Of a stretch of 40,259 nucleotides of DNA, positions 8,801-18,696 are shown in pieces (the first letter of the stretch is position 1; the number at the start of each line of letters is the position of its first letter). Position numbers and translations under genes: made by a program. Under the pieces are notes generated by a model. That model did not search any database and had not been told where the DNA came from. It saw only the letters and a program-made list of their open reading frames with translations. This stretch comes from Akkermansia sp. (lineage in GTDB: Bacteria; Verrucomicrobiota; Verrucomicrobiia; Verrucomicrobiales; Akkermansiaceae), in NCBI GenBank assembly GCA_017398355.1, contig JAFQGD010000003.1, forward strand, positions 1 through 40,259, given 5' to 3'.

Positions 8801-11800
8801 ATGAAACTGCATCTCCCTACGCGTCTTCGTAAGGCTATTATTGCGTCCTTTGTTGCTATTGCGTCTTTCGCTACGACTCTTACAACCGGTACTTTGTTGG
8901 CTGGTGTAGCTACGGTTACCCTTGGTACATCAGCTTCTGCTGATGTGGTGGGACCTGGCGACTATGCTGAGGGAACCCTGCCGGATAGTATTGCTACTGC
9001 AAATAGCGTTATTGAGTTAACGGCTACGGAGGATACGGTGTGGGATGCTTCCGCTATCGAAGCCGATAAAAAACTGACATTTGATATCAATGCTGAAGGG
9101 TACAATGTGAAAGTGCTCGCTCCTGCCTCATCAAATAATAAAGATGTTTCATTGAACAATGTTGTCGCTGATTCTCTTTGGATGGCATCCGGTTGTTGGA
9201 TGGTAGACGATGATACGGATTTGCAGAATGCAGGTACGATATACCTTGGGGGAGGGCAATTACAGCTGAAAAAGGCTGTCACCATCGCCAACGATATTGA
9301 ACTTGGAGCTTCGACTACAGGTGGTGTGGCCGCAGCATTGGATTATTCTGCTTTGCGCATCGGTCAGTGGCAGCACACAAATCAATCTTCAATTTTAACC
9401 GGTGCGCTCATTGTCAATGAAGATTCAAAAATCTCTTTCCAAGCAAGTGGCTCCATCAATGTAGCCGGGGCTCTGCGCGGGGATGGTGATATAACATTGA
9501 GCCGGTACGATGGCTCCAGTGCTTTCACTCTGTCCGGTGATACATCTGCTTATAACGGTTCAATACGCTCTGACAATGCGGAAATCACCATCAAGTTTGG
9601 TGTGGAATCCGTGCATTTGGGCGGCTTGGCCGGCAGCTCTGCGATTGTATTGGATTCTGTTTCGGCAGCAACTCTTGCGCTGGATGTGGCAGATAATGCA
9701 GATTTGCGCTATACCGGTTCACTGGCATCAGGCATTTCATTGGTCAAAAATGGTGCCGGCGCACAGGCCTTTACTTCTGCTATTGTGGGGGATGTATCCG
9801 TCAACGCCGGTACCCTTACTTTACAGGCAGTTGAAGGTAATGTGACAGTAAATTCCGGTGCATCTCTTTATTTGCAATCGATGGCAGGTTTGGCTTCATT
9901 GACAGTAAAAAATGATGCTACCGTTTACCTGCCTGGTGTAAGTGTAAGCACAGAAGCGACCTCTTGGGTGCAGGACACCGTTTACTACACAGCTGCAAGT
10001 GGAGACGTGAACATGGATGTGGTGACATTGGAAGAAGGAGGCTCTCTAATCTCCTCGGGGGGTGCTATTGTTGCTACCGATGCGTCTCACTACGTCTACG
10101 TTACAAAAGAATGCCTTGCACAGGATGGCTCACTTACGATTGAAAAGGGGCGTGTCATGATATGCGACCCGGAAAACATGACCGCCGTGGCCGATTCCCT
10201 TTCCTCGGCTTCAAAGATTATTCTCAATGGTGGTACACTCTTCTCTCCGTCTGCCACATGGGCCGGCGAATCCGTCAATTATGTGGTGGGTGCAGATATT
10301 GAGATTAAGCAAGGAAATGGTGGTGGCACGTTGTTGGTAGAAGGAGATAATACCACCGCCCAAACTGACCGCACAACATATACCGGTGCGTTGACCGGCA
10401 ATGGGTGGCTTTATAAAACAGGTGGTGGCTATGCAGTGCTGGCCGGTGATTTGAGCGGATTCGGCGGTGAAATTCATGTAGATGGCGGTACGCTGGAAAT
10501 GAGCGGGAATACATCTACTAGCAGCATGTTGACCGGTGCCGGTACATTGGTTGTAAGTGGTGAGCTGACTGCGGCCGGTGATCGTAAACTGTGCACGAAT
10601 ACTACCATTGTATCCGGTGGTAAGTTGAAGACAAACGCCACGGATACCCTGTGGTACGGTGGCAACAAGACCATTACGATTGAAGAAGGCGGCGTGTTTG
10701 ATACGGGCGCATATCGCCAAACGACCGGTGGTGTGTATTTTGTGCTTAATGGTGGCCTGATTTCTGGTGCGGGTACTGAGCATGGCGGTGGTATGTCAGC
10801 CTTGGATTACCACTCCAGCTCTTCCATAACCGTGAATGAGGATAGTAAGGTATCTGCCAACATCAAGGTGCAAGGAAATCAGACCCTGACCTTGAAGGTA
10901 GCTGAGGACAAGGTCCTGACGATGTCCGGCGTTACCCACAATGGGGGTAAGTTGGCACTGGTTCCTGTGGTGGAGGGCGGAACCGCCGGCACGCTGTTGG
11001 TAACAGGTGCCAACCGTTACTCCGGTGGTACGGATATCACTACCGGTACAGTAGAATTGCAGAAGACGGGTACGCTGGGTACCGGCGTGGCGACAATGGG
11101 CGCCAATACGCTTTTGAAGATTAACAATGATGTAAATACAACGCACGCTTTTGCCATTGCTGCTGATGCCACAGCACAAATTGTAAAAACCGGCTTATCG
11201 GCCGTGAGCCTTTCCGCTGTAACCGACTTTGCCGGTACAATACGCATCAGTGAGGGGTCTCTTGGTTTTACTCAATCTGCTACGGTGGCCAACATGGTGA
11301 CGGATGGCGGTGCCTTGCTTGTAGATGCGGCTTTGGCAACTCCGGCTGTGCTTACACTGGGAACAGCCCCGAGCACTCCCCTCACCATCATTGTGCAGAA
11401 TGTGGCATCTATTGGGGATGAAGGCATACAACTCTTCGCCGGGGCAAAGCCAACAAACGTTGTGGTAGAGCGTTTTGTCCAAACGGATGATACAGGTTCC
11501 TATGTGGCTTCTTATGCAGATGGCGTCCTTACCAAGGTGCTGGTTGATACCCCAGAGGCCGGGGCTGTAACGTGGTTTACCAACGGCGTATCCAATGATT
11601 GGGGGGCTGATATAGCCGATCAGAACTGGAATAACGGCTCTGTGGTGCATCAGTGGATGGATGGCTCTTCTGTCACCTTTGCGGGGAAGGGCGAGACTAT
11701 TAGAATTGTATCTGCCATCAATACCCCCTCGGCTACCGTTACCGGTACAAACTATGAATGGGTGCTTGGATCTGCCGATAGGAAGCTCACCGTAGAAGGA

Positions 11801-14800
11801 GGCGTAACCGTGGCAGAGAATGCCAGCCTTACCTTGACGAATCTGACAGAGGCAAATTATACAGGCGTGGTGACCGGTGCCGGTACTCTCACCCTGAAGA
11901 ATATGGGGATGAAAGGACTGCCCCAGCTTGCATCTGTGGTGAGTGGAACGGCCGGGCAGACGATTGGTACAGTTGTGATTGGTGCCGGGTCTGCATTGCA
12001 AATTACAGGCTCAGCCCAAATGACTACACTTGATAATATTACTCATCTCGTAGTAGAAGCCGGTGGCCGCTTTGATAACCGTTTGACAGGACAGGAACTT
12101 TCCGGTGCAGACGGGCGGGATATTACCATTGCCGGTGCCGGCAATACCACATTGCCTGTCAGTGACGGGGCGACTGAAGGACCTGCGGCAGCCTTGACTT
12201 TCGGCTATGAGTGTGGCCAAAATGCTGCACTGACGATGAATCGCAAGGTGATACTTTCCGATGATGCCACTATTGCAGTGGCAAGCGGAAAGAGTGCTAT
12301 ATTGAAAGGTGGAGTGGAAGCGTCCGGCCATGTTCTCTCCCTTATCGGGGGCGGTAGCATGAGGATGGAGCTTCCGAAGATAGAGTTGGGTGGATTAAAC
12401 CTGGCGGATGGTATCACCCTGAACCTCTACCGAACTGGCGATATCAATACAGCCAACCCCATGAGTGCCAACGAGAAATTCCTGCTTGGTAATGTGCAGG
12501 TGAGTGATGGCTCTACACTAATTGGGGAATACCATGCCGGCCGCATTGAAATCGGCAACCTGAGCGGTACGGGGACGTTCAATTTGCAATTCAAGCATAG
12601 CTCCACCGTGGTATACTCTGCCATCGTGAGTGGCGCTGCTGATTTTAGCGGTACAATCAGCCTTTCACACACACACAATTCTGCACGTAACGCCATATTT
12701 GGTACGGCAGACCACGATGCTCTGTCCAATGCAGTTGTTCGGTTTGCTACCAATACCCATGCAAATACAAAGGTAGGTTTTGTGCTTGCCAATGATGGCA
12801 GAGAAAGCATTCAGATAGCCGGTATTAGCACGGCTCCCGGTGTAGCGACCGATAAGGCTTTGATTGTATCCCAAGATGGTGTATCCATCGATTCTGATGG
12901 AGACATGCGCACCCTGGAGATTGTGGGTACCGGAACCAACAGCTTCGGTGGCACGGTGCTGGCCGGGGTAAATCTGTTGATGAACGGCGAAGGAACCCAG
13001 ACCTTCAATGGCAATTTGGATGCCTTTAATGGTACTGTTGAAGTACAGAAAGGTACGTTGAACATGGCCAATGTAAATGGTGCATCAGCCATTACCCTTG
13101 GCGGAGAAGGTGCAACCCTGGCTGTCACTTCCGGGGTGAGCGGTAAGACGCTTCTTGCCACAGCGACCGGGGCTGTTCTTTCTGCTGATTTGACAATGAC
13201 AGCCGATAGCAGTTTGACACTTGGTGATACGACTGCTTGGGGGACAACCGGCGGCTTGAACTTGGATAATCATAAGCTGACAATCAACACCACTGATAAG
13301 GCTACTCTTTCCGTAGCTCTCGGAAGTGCTGCCGGTACAGGTGAATTGCTGGAATTGTTTACCGATATAGGTTCTCTTGTAGATGCCGATGACAACGCAA
13401 TCGAGGTTATCACCGGCACTACTCGTGTAAGCGACCTGTTCGATGCCACCGGCGATCTGGCTGATTACTTGTTGACGATGCAGGGCGGTACGCTTTCCCT
13501 TATTGCTAAGAGTGAACTGGGCAACTTGGAATGGAATGACAATGCCGAGAGCGATGGTGCCAATGTTTGGGGGGAAGATAATACAAACTGGATCGATGGT
13601 TCAGGTGAGACTTCATTCTCGATGGGTGATAATGTGTCATTCACAGGTGCCGGGGAAGAGGTGACGATTACAGGTACGGTGAAACCCATGAATGTGACCG
13701 TAGCCGGTGATTACACTTGGACCGGTGATGGTAATTTGGAAGTGGCCGGCACACTTCAGGTAGAGCAAGGGGCGCATTTGACTATTTCCAATACCGGCAA
13801 GAAAGCGTTTGCCTCCAACATACAGGTGGCAGAGGATGCCCAGCTGACAATTACAGACCAGGCTGAATGGTCCGGTACTGTGAGTGGTGATGGTGCATTG
13901 CAACTGGCAACCGGTCAAGATGTTGGTGGTTTGGGAACCTTTATTAACAGTGGCTCAGAAAAACAGTTGGGCGTTCTTAAGATTAGTGGAGATGGCACAA
14001 CTCTTACTTTGGACGCTTCTGACAATGCTGATTTGCTGGAAAAGGTCAATGCCTTGGAAATCTCTCAGAATGCAAGTCTCATAGCAACGGCATCAAAGAT
14101 AGTTGATAGCGCCGGTGATACGTTCACCGTAGATGCGGCCAAGATAGATGTTGCTGCTGAGAAGAAGCTCACGATAGCAGATACAGTGAAGATAGCCGAT
14201 GCCGTTACCAAGTTGGGTGGTGGTGAATTGGTCTTGACAGCTGGTGCTACCGGGGAAGCTCACAGTACAATCATTTCAGAAGGTGTACTCAAGATTGATG
14301 CAACGCCTGCAACAAGCTATGGCTTGCTGCGCTCTGCCGGTGCTTCTTCCATCTACGATTTGGGTGCTGTAAGCGGGGGGGGCACATTGTTGTTGAGCAA
14401 TGGTAGCATCTCGGTTGATAGCATCGCTGATGATACGGTGGTGAAAGTTGCAACGGAAACAGCCGGAGATATTGTAAGACTCCAAGGCATCTCCGGGAGT
14501 GCTTTGGAGGAAATTTCGCTGGCTGAAGGCACTCAGTTGACTGGCGTTGCCGGCGATATTACCGTGGGCGCTGCCGGCTCTACATCTGCTTTGAGTTTGA
14601 CTCTAGATGCAGCAAATGTCGGCATTTCTTCTACCATTGCGGCTGATAAAAAGGCCATGATAGAACAGACCGGCACACTGACGATTAATGATGGCACGAT
14701 GGTCACATTAAGTGTCGATGCTATTGCATCTATTTTGACTCAAGCGGCATATGATGAGTCAATGGCCTATTTGCACCTCACGTCCGGTACGTTGAATATC

Positions 14801-17356
14801 ACCGATGAAGAGCTGGCAAAAGTTTCCTTTACGGCAGGAAATACATCTATTGAGCTTTTGCAACAGTTCGGTGTGCGATTGGATGGTGTCCAACAGGGCA
14901 GTGTGGTGCTGACCGGTGGAGCTAATGGCATCAAGATTGTTGCAGAAGATGAGCAAGTAGCCGGCTACAAAGAGCTTTCTGCTTTCCAATCTACTGTCGT
15001 AACGGCCGGCAAGACATTAGAGCTGGTATTGGATGGTGCAGCAGCAGATGGTAGCGCTGCTACTGTCAATAACCTGATTGGTGGTACTGATAGTAAGTTG
15101 CTCATTTCTAATACAGATGCTGATACGGTTGCTCGTTTGGGCTTGGTGAACAAGCAACAAAATATCCTCAATCCGGAACCGGCTGAATCAGTCGGTGCTG
15201 ATACAGAGTTTGCCGGGGATATTGATGCTACTTCCGGCGTGGGTGACGTGGAAGTTGTCATCAGTGGCCCGGGGACTCTTACAGTTGGCGGTAATTTGAA
15301 TGCAGCCCAACTTAGCATGAATGAAGGTGGCCTGACGATTCACGGTAGCGACAGCACCGTTAACACCTTGGCAGATGATGGTATTGCTGCTGATGCTACA
15401 TCTGCCGATGCAACCTTGAACATACAAGGTACATTGACGGTGGAAGACGGTGGTTCTTTGTCCGGTACAACCATTACCGGTGATGGTACTCTTTCCTTGA
15501 AAGATACCTTGTCTTTAAGTGATTCCGCTTCTCTGGATGGCGTAGCTATTAATTTGGTAAAGAACAATTTCAATGCAGATGGCGCACTTGCCATTAATGG
15601 GGTGGCTGATGCAACAGTCGCTTCCTTGAATGGACAAGGCACGCTCAAAGGTGGTGCTGATACGGTGCTGACTGTGGTGGGCAATGGCGGTCGTTTCAGC
15701 GGTGCCCTTGCAGAACTGGATGCAACTGCTCCCACCAAGAATTTGCTCAAGATTGCCAAGGGAGCCTCGCAGACTCTTGACCGCATGTCTGGTAGCTCCG
15801 CATGGAGTGTGGAAAATGCCGGTGATTTGACTATCAGTCTCACTAATCCGGCAGCCGCATCCGGTACCGGTACAAACAAGGTGTTGACACTTGATACGCT
15901 TGCGCTCAAGAGTGATTCCACTACAACCTTGGTTGTAAATACTGATGCTCCCGGTTCTTATATGGATTTGCAGGAACTCACCATTGAAGACGGCGCAATC
16001 GTGCAACTGAAGTCTACCGGTATCAATGAGATAGACTTTGACGGCAGCATCACCTTGGCTCAGACGACCAACGGTGTGACCTTGGGTGATGATGTCTATG
16101 TAGAGCTGGATGATTCTGCTGCGTTCAAGAAAGTACGTGAAGCAGTATTGGCAACAGATGGCAAGGTGTTGACATTGGAAACGACTTACCATTCAGATAA
16201 CCAGTACGCCCAGATGGCTACCACCGGTAATGCATTGGCTGGTGCTACTCTGTTGTGGTCTGTCAATACCGGCTCTTTGGATAGCAATTCATCGCTTAAG
16301 ATTGTGGATGAGGTTGTACACTCTCTCTACAACCAAGGAACCGATGCCGCTGCAGCCCAGGCTGATGAAATCATGGCTGCCGTAGCAGGTAGTAGCACGG
16401 CTATCTTGGGCTCTGCGCTTGCTTCTGATGTGGAACGCCAATTGCGAGCCATCCGCAACCGTACCACCTCGATGGGCGTGGGACAGTGCGAAGTCAACGA
16501 AGATATGCCCTACTTCAACGCTTGGATCAATGCCGAAGGCGACCACCATGAGTTGGATGCCGACGGAACAAATGCCGGGTACACGCGCGATAGCTGGGGT
16601 GGTACTGTTGGCTTTGATGCGGATTTGAACCCCTATGTCACAGTCGGTATGGCGCTGACTGCCATGTATGGTGATATAGAGAGCGAAGCTGCGGACAAGG
16701 CAGAAGGTGATTTTGATACGCAGTACGTCTCCCTGTTTGCTCGTTACTCCCGCAATGCATGGACCCATACGTTCGTCATGACAGCCGGCCGCGCCGACAT
16801 GACGCTGAACCGCACGGTCAACTATGGTTCTGGGCAGTATGAAACCGAAGGCGAGACCGAAGGTACAGCATTTGGATTCATGTATGAAGTAGGCCGCGTG
16901 TATGCGCTCACAGAAGATGGTGGTGTATGCTTGCAGCCCATGTTCAATGTAAACCTGCGCCACAGCACGGTTGATGGTTACACTGAATCCGGGTGTGATG
17001 CTGCTTTGGCTGTGGGTGAGCAGAGCTCAACGGCCGTCACCTTTGGCTTGGGTGCTCGCCTGCAGGCAGTCATCGGTTCCAATATCTACAACCGCGCTTC
17101 TATTTTCGAGGCCCGCGTACTGGCCAAGGTGGATGCCGGTGATCGTGAGAGCGAGGCCGATGTGCGCTTGTTGCAAGGAGGCAACGGTTCCTCCGTGAAA
17201 TCGGCTGAACTGGGTGCATTCGGTGCCGAAATCGGTATGGGAATTACCATCCCCATGGGCTCTGAGGCAGGCTCCGTATTCATCGATGGCTCTGCCGAGC
17301 TGCGCTCCGGTTACACCAACGTCAACGGCACGGTTGGCTATCGTATCAACTTCTGA
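8801..17356 (+). CDS. Giant autotransporter (type Va secretion) with beta-helical passenger
   Basis: A 2851-residue outer-membrane/surface protein. From ATG 8801 it has a long basic-hydrophobic signal peptide of about 47 residues, cleaved near SASA-D. The passenger is very long, low in cysteine and rich in Gly, Thr, Ala and Asp. It shows many autotransporter-associated repeat motifs of the type GTGTNSFGGTVLAG and YSGGTDITTGTVEL, expected to form a right-handed beta-helix. The last 285 or so residues (from about base 16500) form the beta-barrel translocator, ending in GYRINF with the terminal Phe needed for BAM-mediated insertion. A module of about 115 residues occurs twice (bases 11564-11920 and 13519-13910). 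An in-frame GTG at 8729 could give a 24-residue N-terminal extension. The gene stands alone between its own promoter and terminator. The passenger's target is unknown; adhesion or glycan binding would be typical. Confidence 0.92.
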   Translation: MKLHLPTRLRKAIIASFVAIASFATTLTTGTLLAGVATVTLGTSASADVVGPGDYAEGTLPDSIATANSVIELTATEDTVWDASAIEADKKLTFDINAEGYNVKVLAPASSNNKDVSLNNVVADSLWMASGCWMVDDDTDLQNAGTIYLGGGQLQLKKAVTIANDIELGASTTGGVAAALDYSALRIGQWQHTNQSSILTGALIVNEDSKISFQASGSINVAGALRGDGDITLSRYDGSSAFTLSGDTSAYNGSIRSDNAEITIKFGVESVHLGGLAGSSAIVLDSVSAATLALDVADNADLRYTGSLASGISLVKNGAGAQAFTSAIVGDVSVNAGTLTLQAVEGNVTVNSGASLYLQSMAGLASLTVKNDATVYLPGVSVSTEATSWVQDTVYYTAASGDVNMDVVTLEEGGSLISSGGAIVATDASHYVYVTKECLAQDGSLTIEKGRVMICDPENMTAVADSLSSASKIILNGGTLFSPSATWAGESVNYVVGADIEIKQGNGGGTLLVEGDNTTAQTDRTTYTGALTGNGWLYKTGGGYAVLAGDLSGFGGEIHVDGGTLEMSGNTSTSSMLTGAGTLVVSGELTAAGDRKLCTNTTIVSGGKLKTNATDTLWYGGNKTITIEEGGVFDTGAYRQTTGGVYFVLNGGLISGAGTEHGGGMSALDYHSSSSITVNEDSKVSANIKVQGNQTLTLKVAEDKVLTMSGVTHNGGKLALVPVVEGGTAGTLLVTGANRYSGGTDITTGTVELQKTGTLGTGVATMGANTLLKINNDVNTTHAFAIAADATAQIVKTGLSAVSLSAVTDFAGTIRISEGSLGFTQSATVANMVTDGGALLVDAALATPAVLTLGTAPSTPLTIIVQNVASIGDEGIQLFAGAKPTNVVVERFVQTDDTGSYVASYADGVLTKVLVDTPEAGAVTWFTNGVSNDWGADIADQNWNNGSVVHQWMDGSSVTFAGKGETIRIVSAINTPSATVTGTNYEWVLGSADRKLTVEGGVTVAENASLTLTNLTEANYTGVVTGAGTLTLKNMGMKGLPQLASVVSGTAGQTIGTVVIGAGSALQITGSAQMTTLDNITHLVVEAGGRFDNRLTGQELSGADGRDITIAGAGNTTLPVSDGATEGPAAALTFGYECGQNAALTMNRKVILSDDATIAVASGKSAILKGGVEASGHVLSLIGGGSMRMELPKIELGGLNLADGITLNLYRTGDINTANPMSANEKFLLGNVQVSDGSTLIGEYHAGRIEIGNLSGTGTFNLQFKHSSTVVYSAIVSGAADFSGTISLSHTHNSARNAIFGTADHDALSNAVVRFATNTHANTKVGFVLANDGRESIQIAGISTAPGVATDKALIVSQDGVSIDSDGDMRTLEIVGTGTNSFGGTVLAGVNLLMNGEGTQTFNGNLDAFNGTVEVQKGTLNMANVNGASAITLGGEGATLAVTSGVSGKTLLATATGAVLSADLTMTADSSLTLGDTTAWGTTGGLNLDNHKLTINTTDKATLSVALGSAAGTGELLELFTDIGSLVDADDNAIEVITGTTRVSDLFDATGDLADYLLTMQGGTLSLIAKSELGNLEWNDNAESDGANVWGEDNTNWIDGSGETSFSMGDNVSFTGAGEEVTITGTVKPMNVTVAGDYTWTGDGNLEVAGTLQVEQGAHLTISNTGKKAFASNIQVAEDAQLTITDQAEWSGTVSGDGALQLATGQDVGGLGTFINSGSEKQLGVLKISGDGTTLTLDASDNADLLEKVNALEISQNASLIATASKIVDSAGDTFTVDAAKIDVAAEKKLTIADTVKIADAVTKLGGGELVLTAGATGEAHSTIISEGVLKIDATPATSYGLLRSAGASSIYDLGAVSGGGTLLLSNGSISVDSIADDTVVKVATETAGDIVRLQGISGSALEEISLAEGTQLTGVAGDITVGAAGSTSALSLTLDAANVGISSTIAADKKAMIEQTGTLTINDGTMVTLSVDAIASILTQAAYDESMAYLHLTSGTLNITDEELAKVSFTAGNTSIELLQQFGVRLDGVQQGSVVLTGGANGIKIVAEDEQVAGYKELSAFQSTVVTAGKTLELVLDGAAADGSAATVNNLIGGTDSKLLISNTDADTVARLGLVNKQQNILNPEPAESVGADTEFAGDIDATSGVGDVEVVISGPGTLTVGGNLNAAQLSMNEGGLTIHGSDSTVNTLADDGIAADATSADATLNIQGTLTVEDGGSLSGTTITGDGTLSLKDTLSLSDSASLDGVAINLVKNNFNADGALAINGVADATVASLNGQGTLKGGADTVLTVVGNGGRFSGALAELDATAPTKNLLKIAKGASQTLDRMSGSSAWSVENAGDLTISLTNPAAASGTGTNKVLTLDTLALKSDSTTTLVVNTDAPGSYMDLQELTIEDGAIVQLKSTGINEIDFDGSITLAQTTNGVTLGDDVYVELDDSAAFKKVREAVLATDGKVLTLETTYHSDNQYAQMATTGNALAGATLLWSVNTGSLDSNSSLKIVDEVVHSLYNQGTDAAAAQADEIMAAVAGSSTAILGSALASDVERQLRAIRNRTTSMGVGQCEVNEDMPYFNAWINAEGDHHELDADGTNAGYTRDSWGGTVGFDADLNPYVTVGMALTAMYGDIESEAADKAEGDFDTQYVSLFARYSRNAWTHTFVMTAGRADMTLNRTVNYGSGQYETEGETEGTAFGFMYEVGRVYALTEDGGVCLQPMFNVNLRHSTVDGYTESGCDAALAVGEQSSTAVTFGLGARLQAVIGSNIYNRASIFEARVLAKVDAGDRESEADVRLLQGGNGSSVKSAELGAFGAEIGMGITIPMGSEAGSVFIDGSAELRSGYTNVNGTVGYRINF

Positions 17357-17405
17357 TGAAGTCTGGCGCTGCCTCTTAAACTTTCTGAGAATAGCGATTC
17401 CTTCG

Positions 17406-17445
17406 CCCCTGTCCGGGTTTTCCCTCCTCCCGGACAGGGGATTTT
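17406..17445 (+). terminator. Rho-independent terminator after the autotransporter
   Basis: A perfect 12-bp stem (17406-17417 with 17429-17440; CCCCTGTCCGGG and its complement), an 11-nt loop, then ATTTTCTT. It begins 49 nt past the autotransporter stop. Confidence 0.9.
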
Positions 17446-17516
17446 CTTGCCCTGATTCATGTTGATTCTATGCTCTCAATCTTTTGCAAACGGAACATTC
17501 GGATTTCGCTTAGAGA

Positions 17517-17545
17517 TTGACATGCTCTTTGCTATGTGTTAATAT
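17517..17545 (+). promoter_or_regulatory. Promoter of the small secreted protein gene
   Basis: Perfect TTGACA (17517-17522), 17-nt spacer, TAATAT (17540-17545). The predicted start near 17552 leaves a leader of about 20 nt before ATG 17573, with no Shine-Dalgarno sequence in it. Confidence 0.75.
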
Positions 17546-17572
17546 CCATCGCGTAACCCCCTAGTGCTTTCT

Positions 17573-18130
17573 ATGCGCATCTTCTCATCACTTCTGATTC
17601 TTTTGCTTGCTGTATCCGGATTGACGTATGCTCAGGACGATGCAGGTGGAAGTGCTTCTAATACCAAAGGTAAAAAGGAAACGCGTGCGCAGAAAGCAGC
17701 CAGAAAAAAGGCTGTGCGAGATGCGAGAAAAAGTGGCGTCAAGATGACGGAGGAAGAGCGAGCTGCTATTGAGGCGAAAGCTGCGGAAGCAGCGCTTCTG
17801 GAGGAATACAAATCAGGGAAACAACATAACTACGATAAGGAGTTTGAAGCGCTGAGTAAAGCTGCTACAATCTTGGCCGAACTCCCCCCCGATGATGAGA
17901 AAGCTGCCGCCAAGGCTGCTGAAAAAATCGGAGCTTTGTTCCACACTTTGCCTATACCGCTGGGGGCGACTGATAAGGAGTTGGAGCTCTGGGCTACTTT
18001 CCAGAACAAAGTCAATTTCCAGATGGAGCGCCTTATGAATAAGCCCTATTTTGAGTCTTCCGGTTTACAGGAAGCTTGGACTTATGCCACGGATCCGTTC
18101 TCACGCCGGCGCGCAGATAAATTGAAATAA
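17573..18130 (+). CDS. Small secreted lysine/alanine-rich protein of unknown function
   Basis: A 185-residue protein with a clear signal peptide (MRIFSSLLILLLAVSGLTYAQ, cleavage after the AQ region). I do not recognise a family. Residues 22-75 are strongly charged, with Lys/Arg/Glu and Ala runs suggesting helix or coiled coil. The C-terminal 90 residues look like a small helical domain (ELELWATFQNKVNFQMERLM) and end in RRRADKLK. I preferred ATG 17573 to a GTG at 17564 because it starts the signal peptide directly. The gene has its own promoter and ends at a bidirectional terminator, so it is a single-gene unit. A periplasmic or surface structural role is possible but unsupported. Confidence 0.75.
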   Translation: MRIFSSLLILLLAVSGLTYAQDDAGGSASNTKGKKETRAQKAARKKAVRDARKSGVKMTEEERAAIEAKAAEAALLEEYKSGKQHNYDKEFEALSKAATILAELPPDDEKAAAKAAEKIGALFHTLPIPLGATDKELELWATFQNKVNFQMERLMNKPYFESSGLQEAWTYATDPFSRRRADKLK

Positions 18131-18137
18131 GCCTTAT

Positions 18138-18168
18138 AAAAAAAGCACCCTGTGTGGGTGCTTTTTTT
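18138..18168. terminator. Bidirectional rho-independent terminator
   Basis: Seven As, GCACCC (18145-18150), loop TGTGT, GGGTGC (18156-18161), seven Ts. It is symmetrical, so it serves the secreted protein gene on the plus strand and the thioesterase gene arriving on the minus strand. Confidence 0.92.
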
Positions 18169-18195
18169 ATGGGCTATACAGGCGAGAGCTTGCTT

Positions 18196-18621
18196 TTAAT
18201 CTGCCAAATCTTCCGCGGGTGCTGCGCATTTATACCATTCTTCCGGTATGCGGCAGGGGCGTCCTTTGGGCATTTGGACCAAGGCCAAACGTTGGCGAAC
18301 TGATACACAAAGTTTGTTATCCTCTGTTCGCCGTACTTCGAAGCGACACCAGAAACTGGATTTTTCTACACTTTCTACCCAGCCCAGTACCTTAATTTCG
18401 TCTGCCATGAAGGCAGGTGAATGGTAGCTGACCTCGTGTCGCACGATTACCAAATGGCAGTCTTGGCGTGCCAAGCTTACATAATCAATACCGATGGCTG
18501 GTGCCATCTTGGTACGGCATTCTTCAACCCAGCGCATATATGCCAAGTTATGAACCACTCCACCGCAGTCTGTATCATAATACATGACGGAGTAATCGAG
18601 TGTAAATTGGGGATTTTTCAT
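18196..18621 (-). CDS. Acyl-CoA thioesterase, 4-hydroxybenzoyl-CoA thioesterase/YbgC family (hotdog fold)
   Basis: A 141-residue single hotdog-domain protein. The family signature Y-x-D-T-D-x-x-G-V-V-x-x-x-x-Y-x-x-W is visible near the start as YYDTDCGGVVHNLAYMRW; the second Asp (residue 18) is the expected catalytic acid. YbgC enzymes hydrolyse short-chain acyl-CoA or acyl-ACP thioesters and in E. coli sit in the tol-pal operon. Here the gene is far from the tolQ-like operon. It lies downstream of the aminotransferase gene on the same strand, but a strong terminator ends only 11 nt before its ATG. Expression therefore needs readthrough or a promoter I cannot see. Confidence 0.85.
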   Translation of the reverse strand: MKNPQFTLDYSVMYYDTDCGGVVHNLAYMRWVEECRTKMAPAIGIDYVSLARQDCHLVIVRHEVSYHSPAFMADEIKVLGWVESVEKSSFWCRFEVRRTEDNKLCVSVRQRLALVQMPKGRPCRIPEEWYKCAAPAEDLAD

Positions 18622-18632
18622 AGTGGTGGTGG

Positions 18633-18668
18633 AAAAAAGGCGGGAAGGGGAGGTGCCCCTTTCCCGCC
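18633..18668 (-). terminator. Rho-independent terminator between aminotransferase and thioesterase
   Basis: On the minus strand GGCGGGAAAGGGG pairs with TCCCCTTCCCGCC and is followed by six Ts (18633-18638 on the plus strand). The stem is about 13 bp with a tiny loop. It begins 28 nt after the aminotransferase stop. Confidence 0.85.
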
Positions 18669-18696
18669 AAGTGGAGAATTGTGCCTTGCAGCGGGA

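Noticed and set aside
10211..16963. Many long minus-strand frames across the autotransporter (e.g. 11195-12001, 15340-15921, 16289-16963)
   Set aside because: The repetitive GGT/ACC-rich passenger produces open antisense frames by composition. None has promoter, start context or a recognisable protein pattern.
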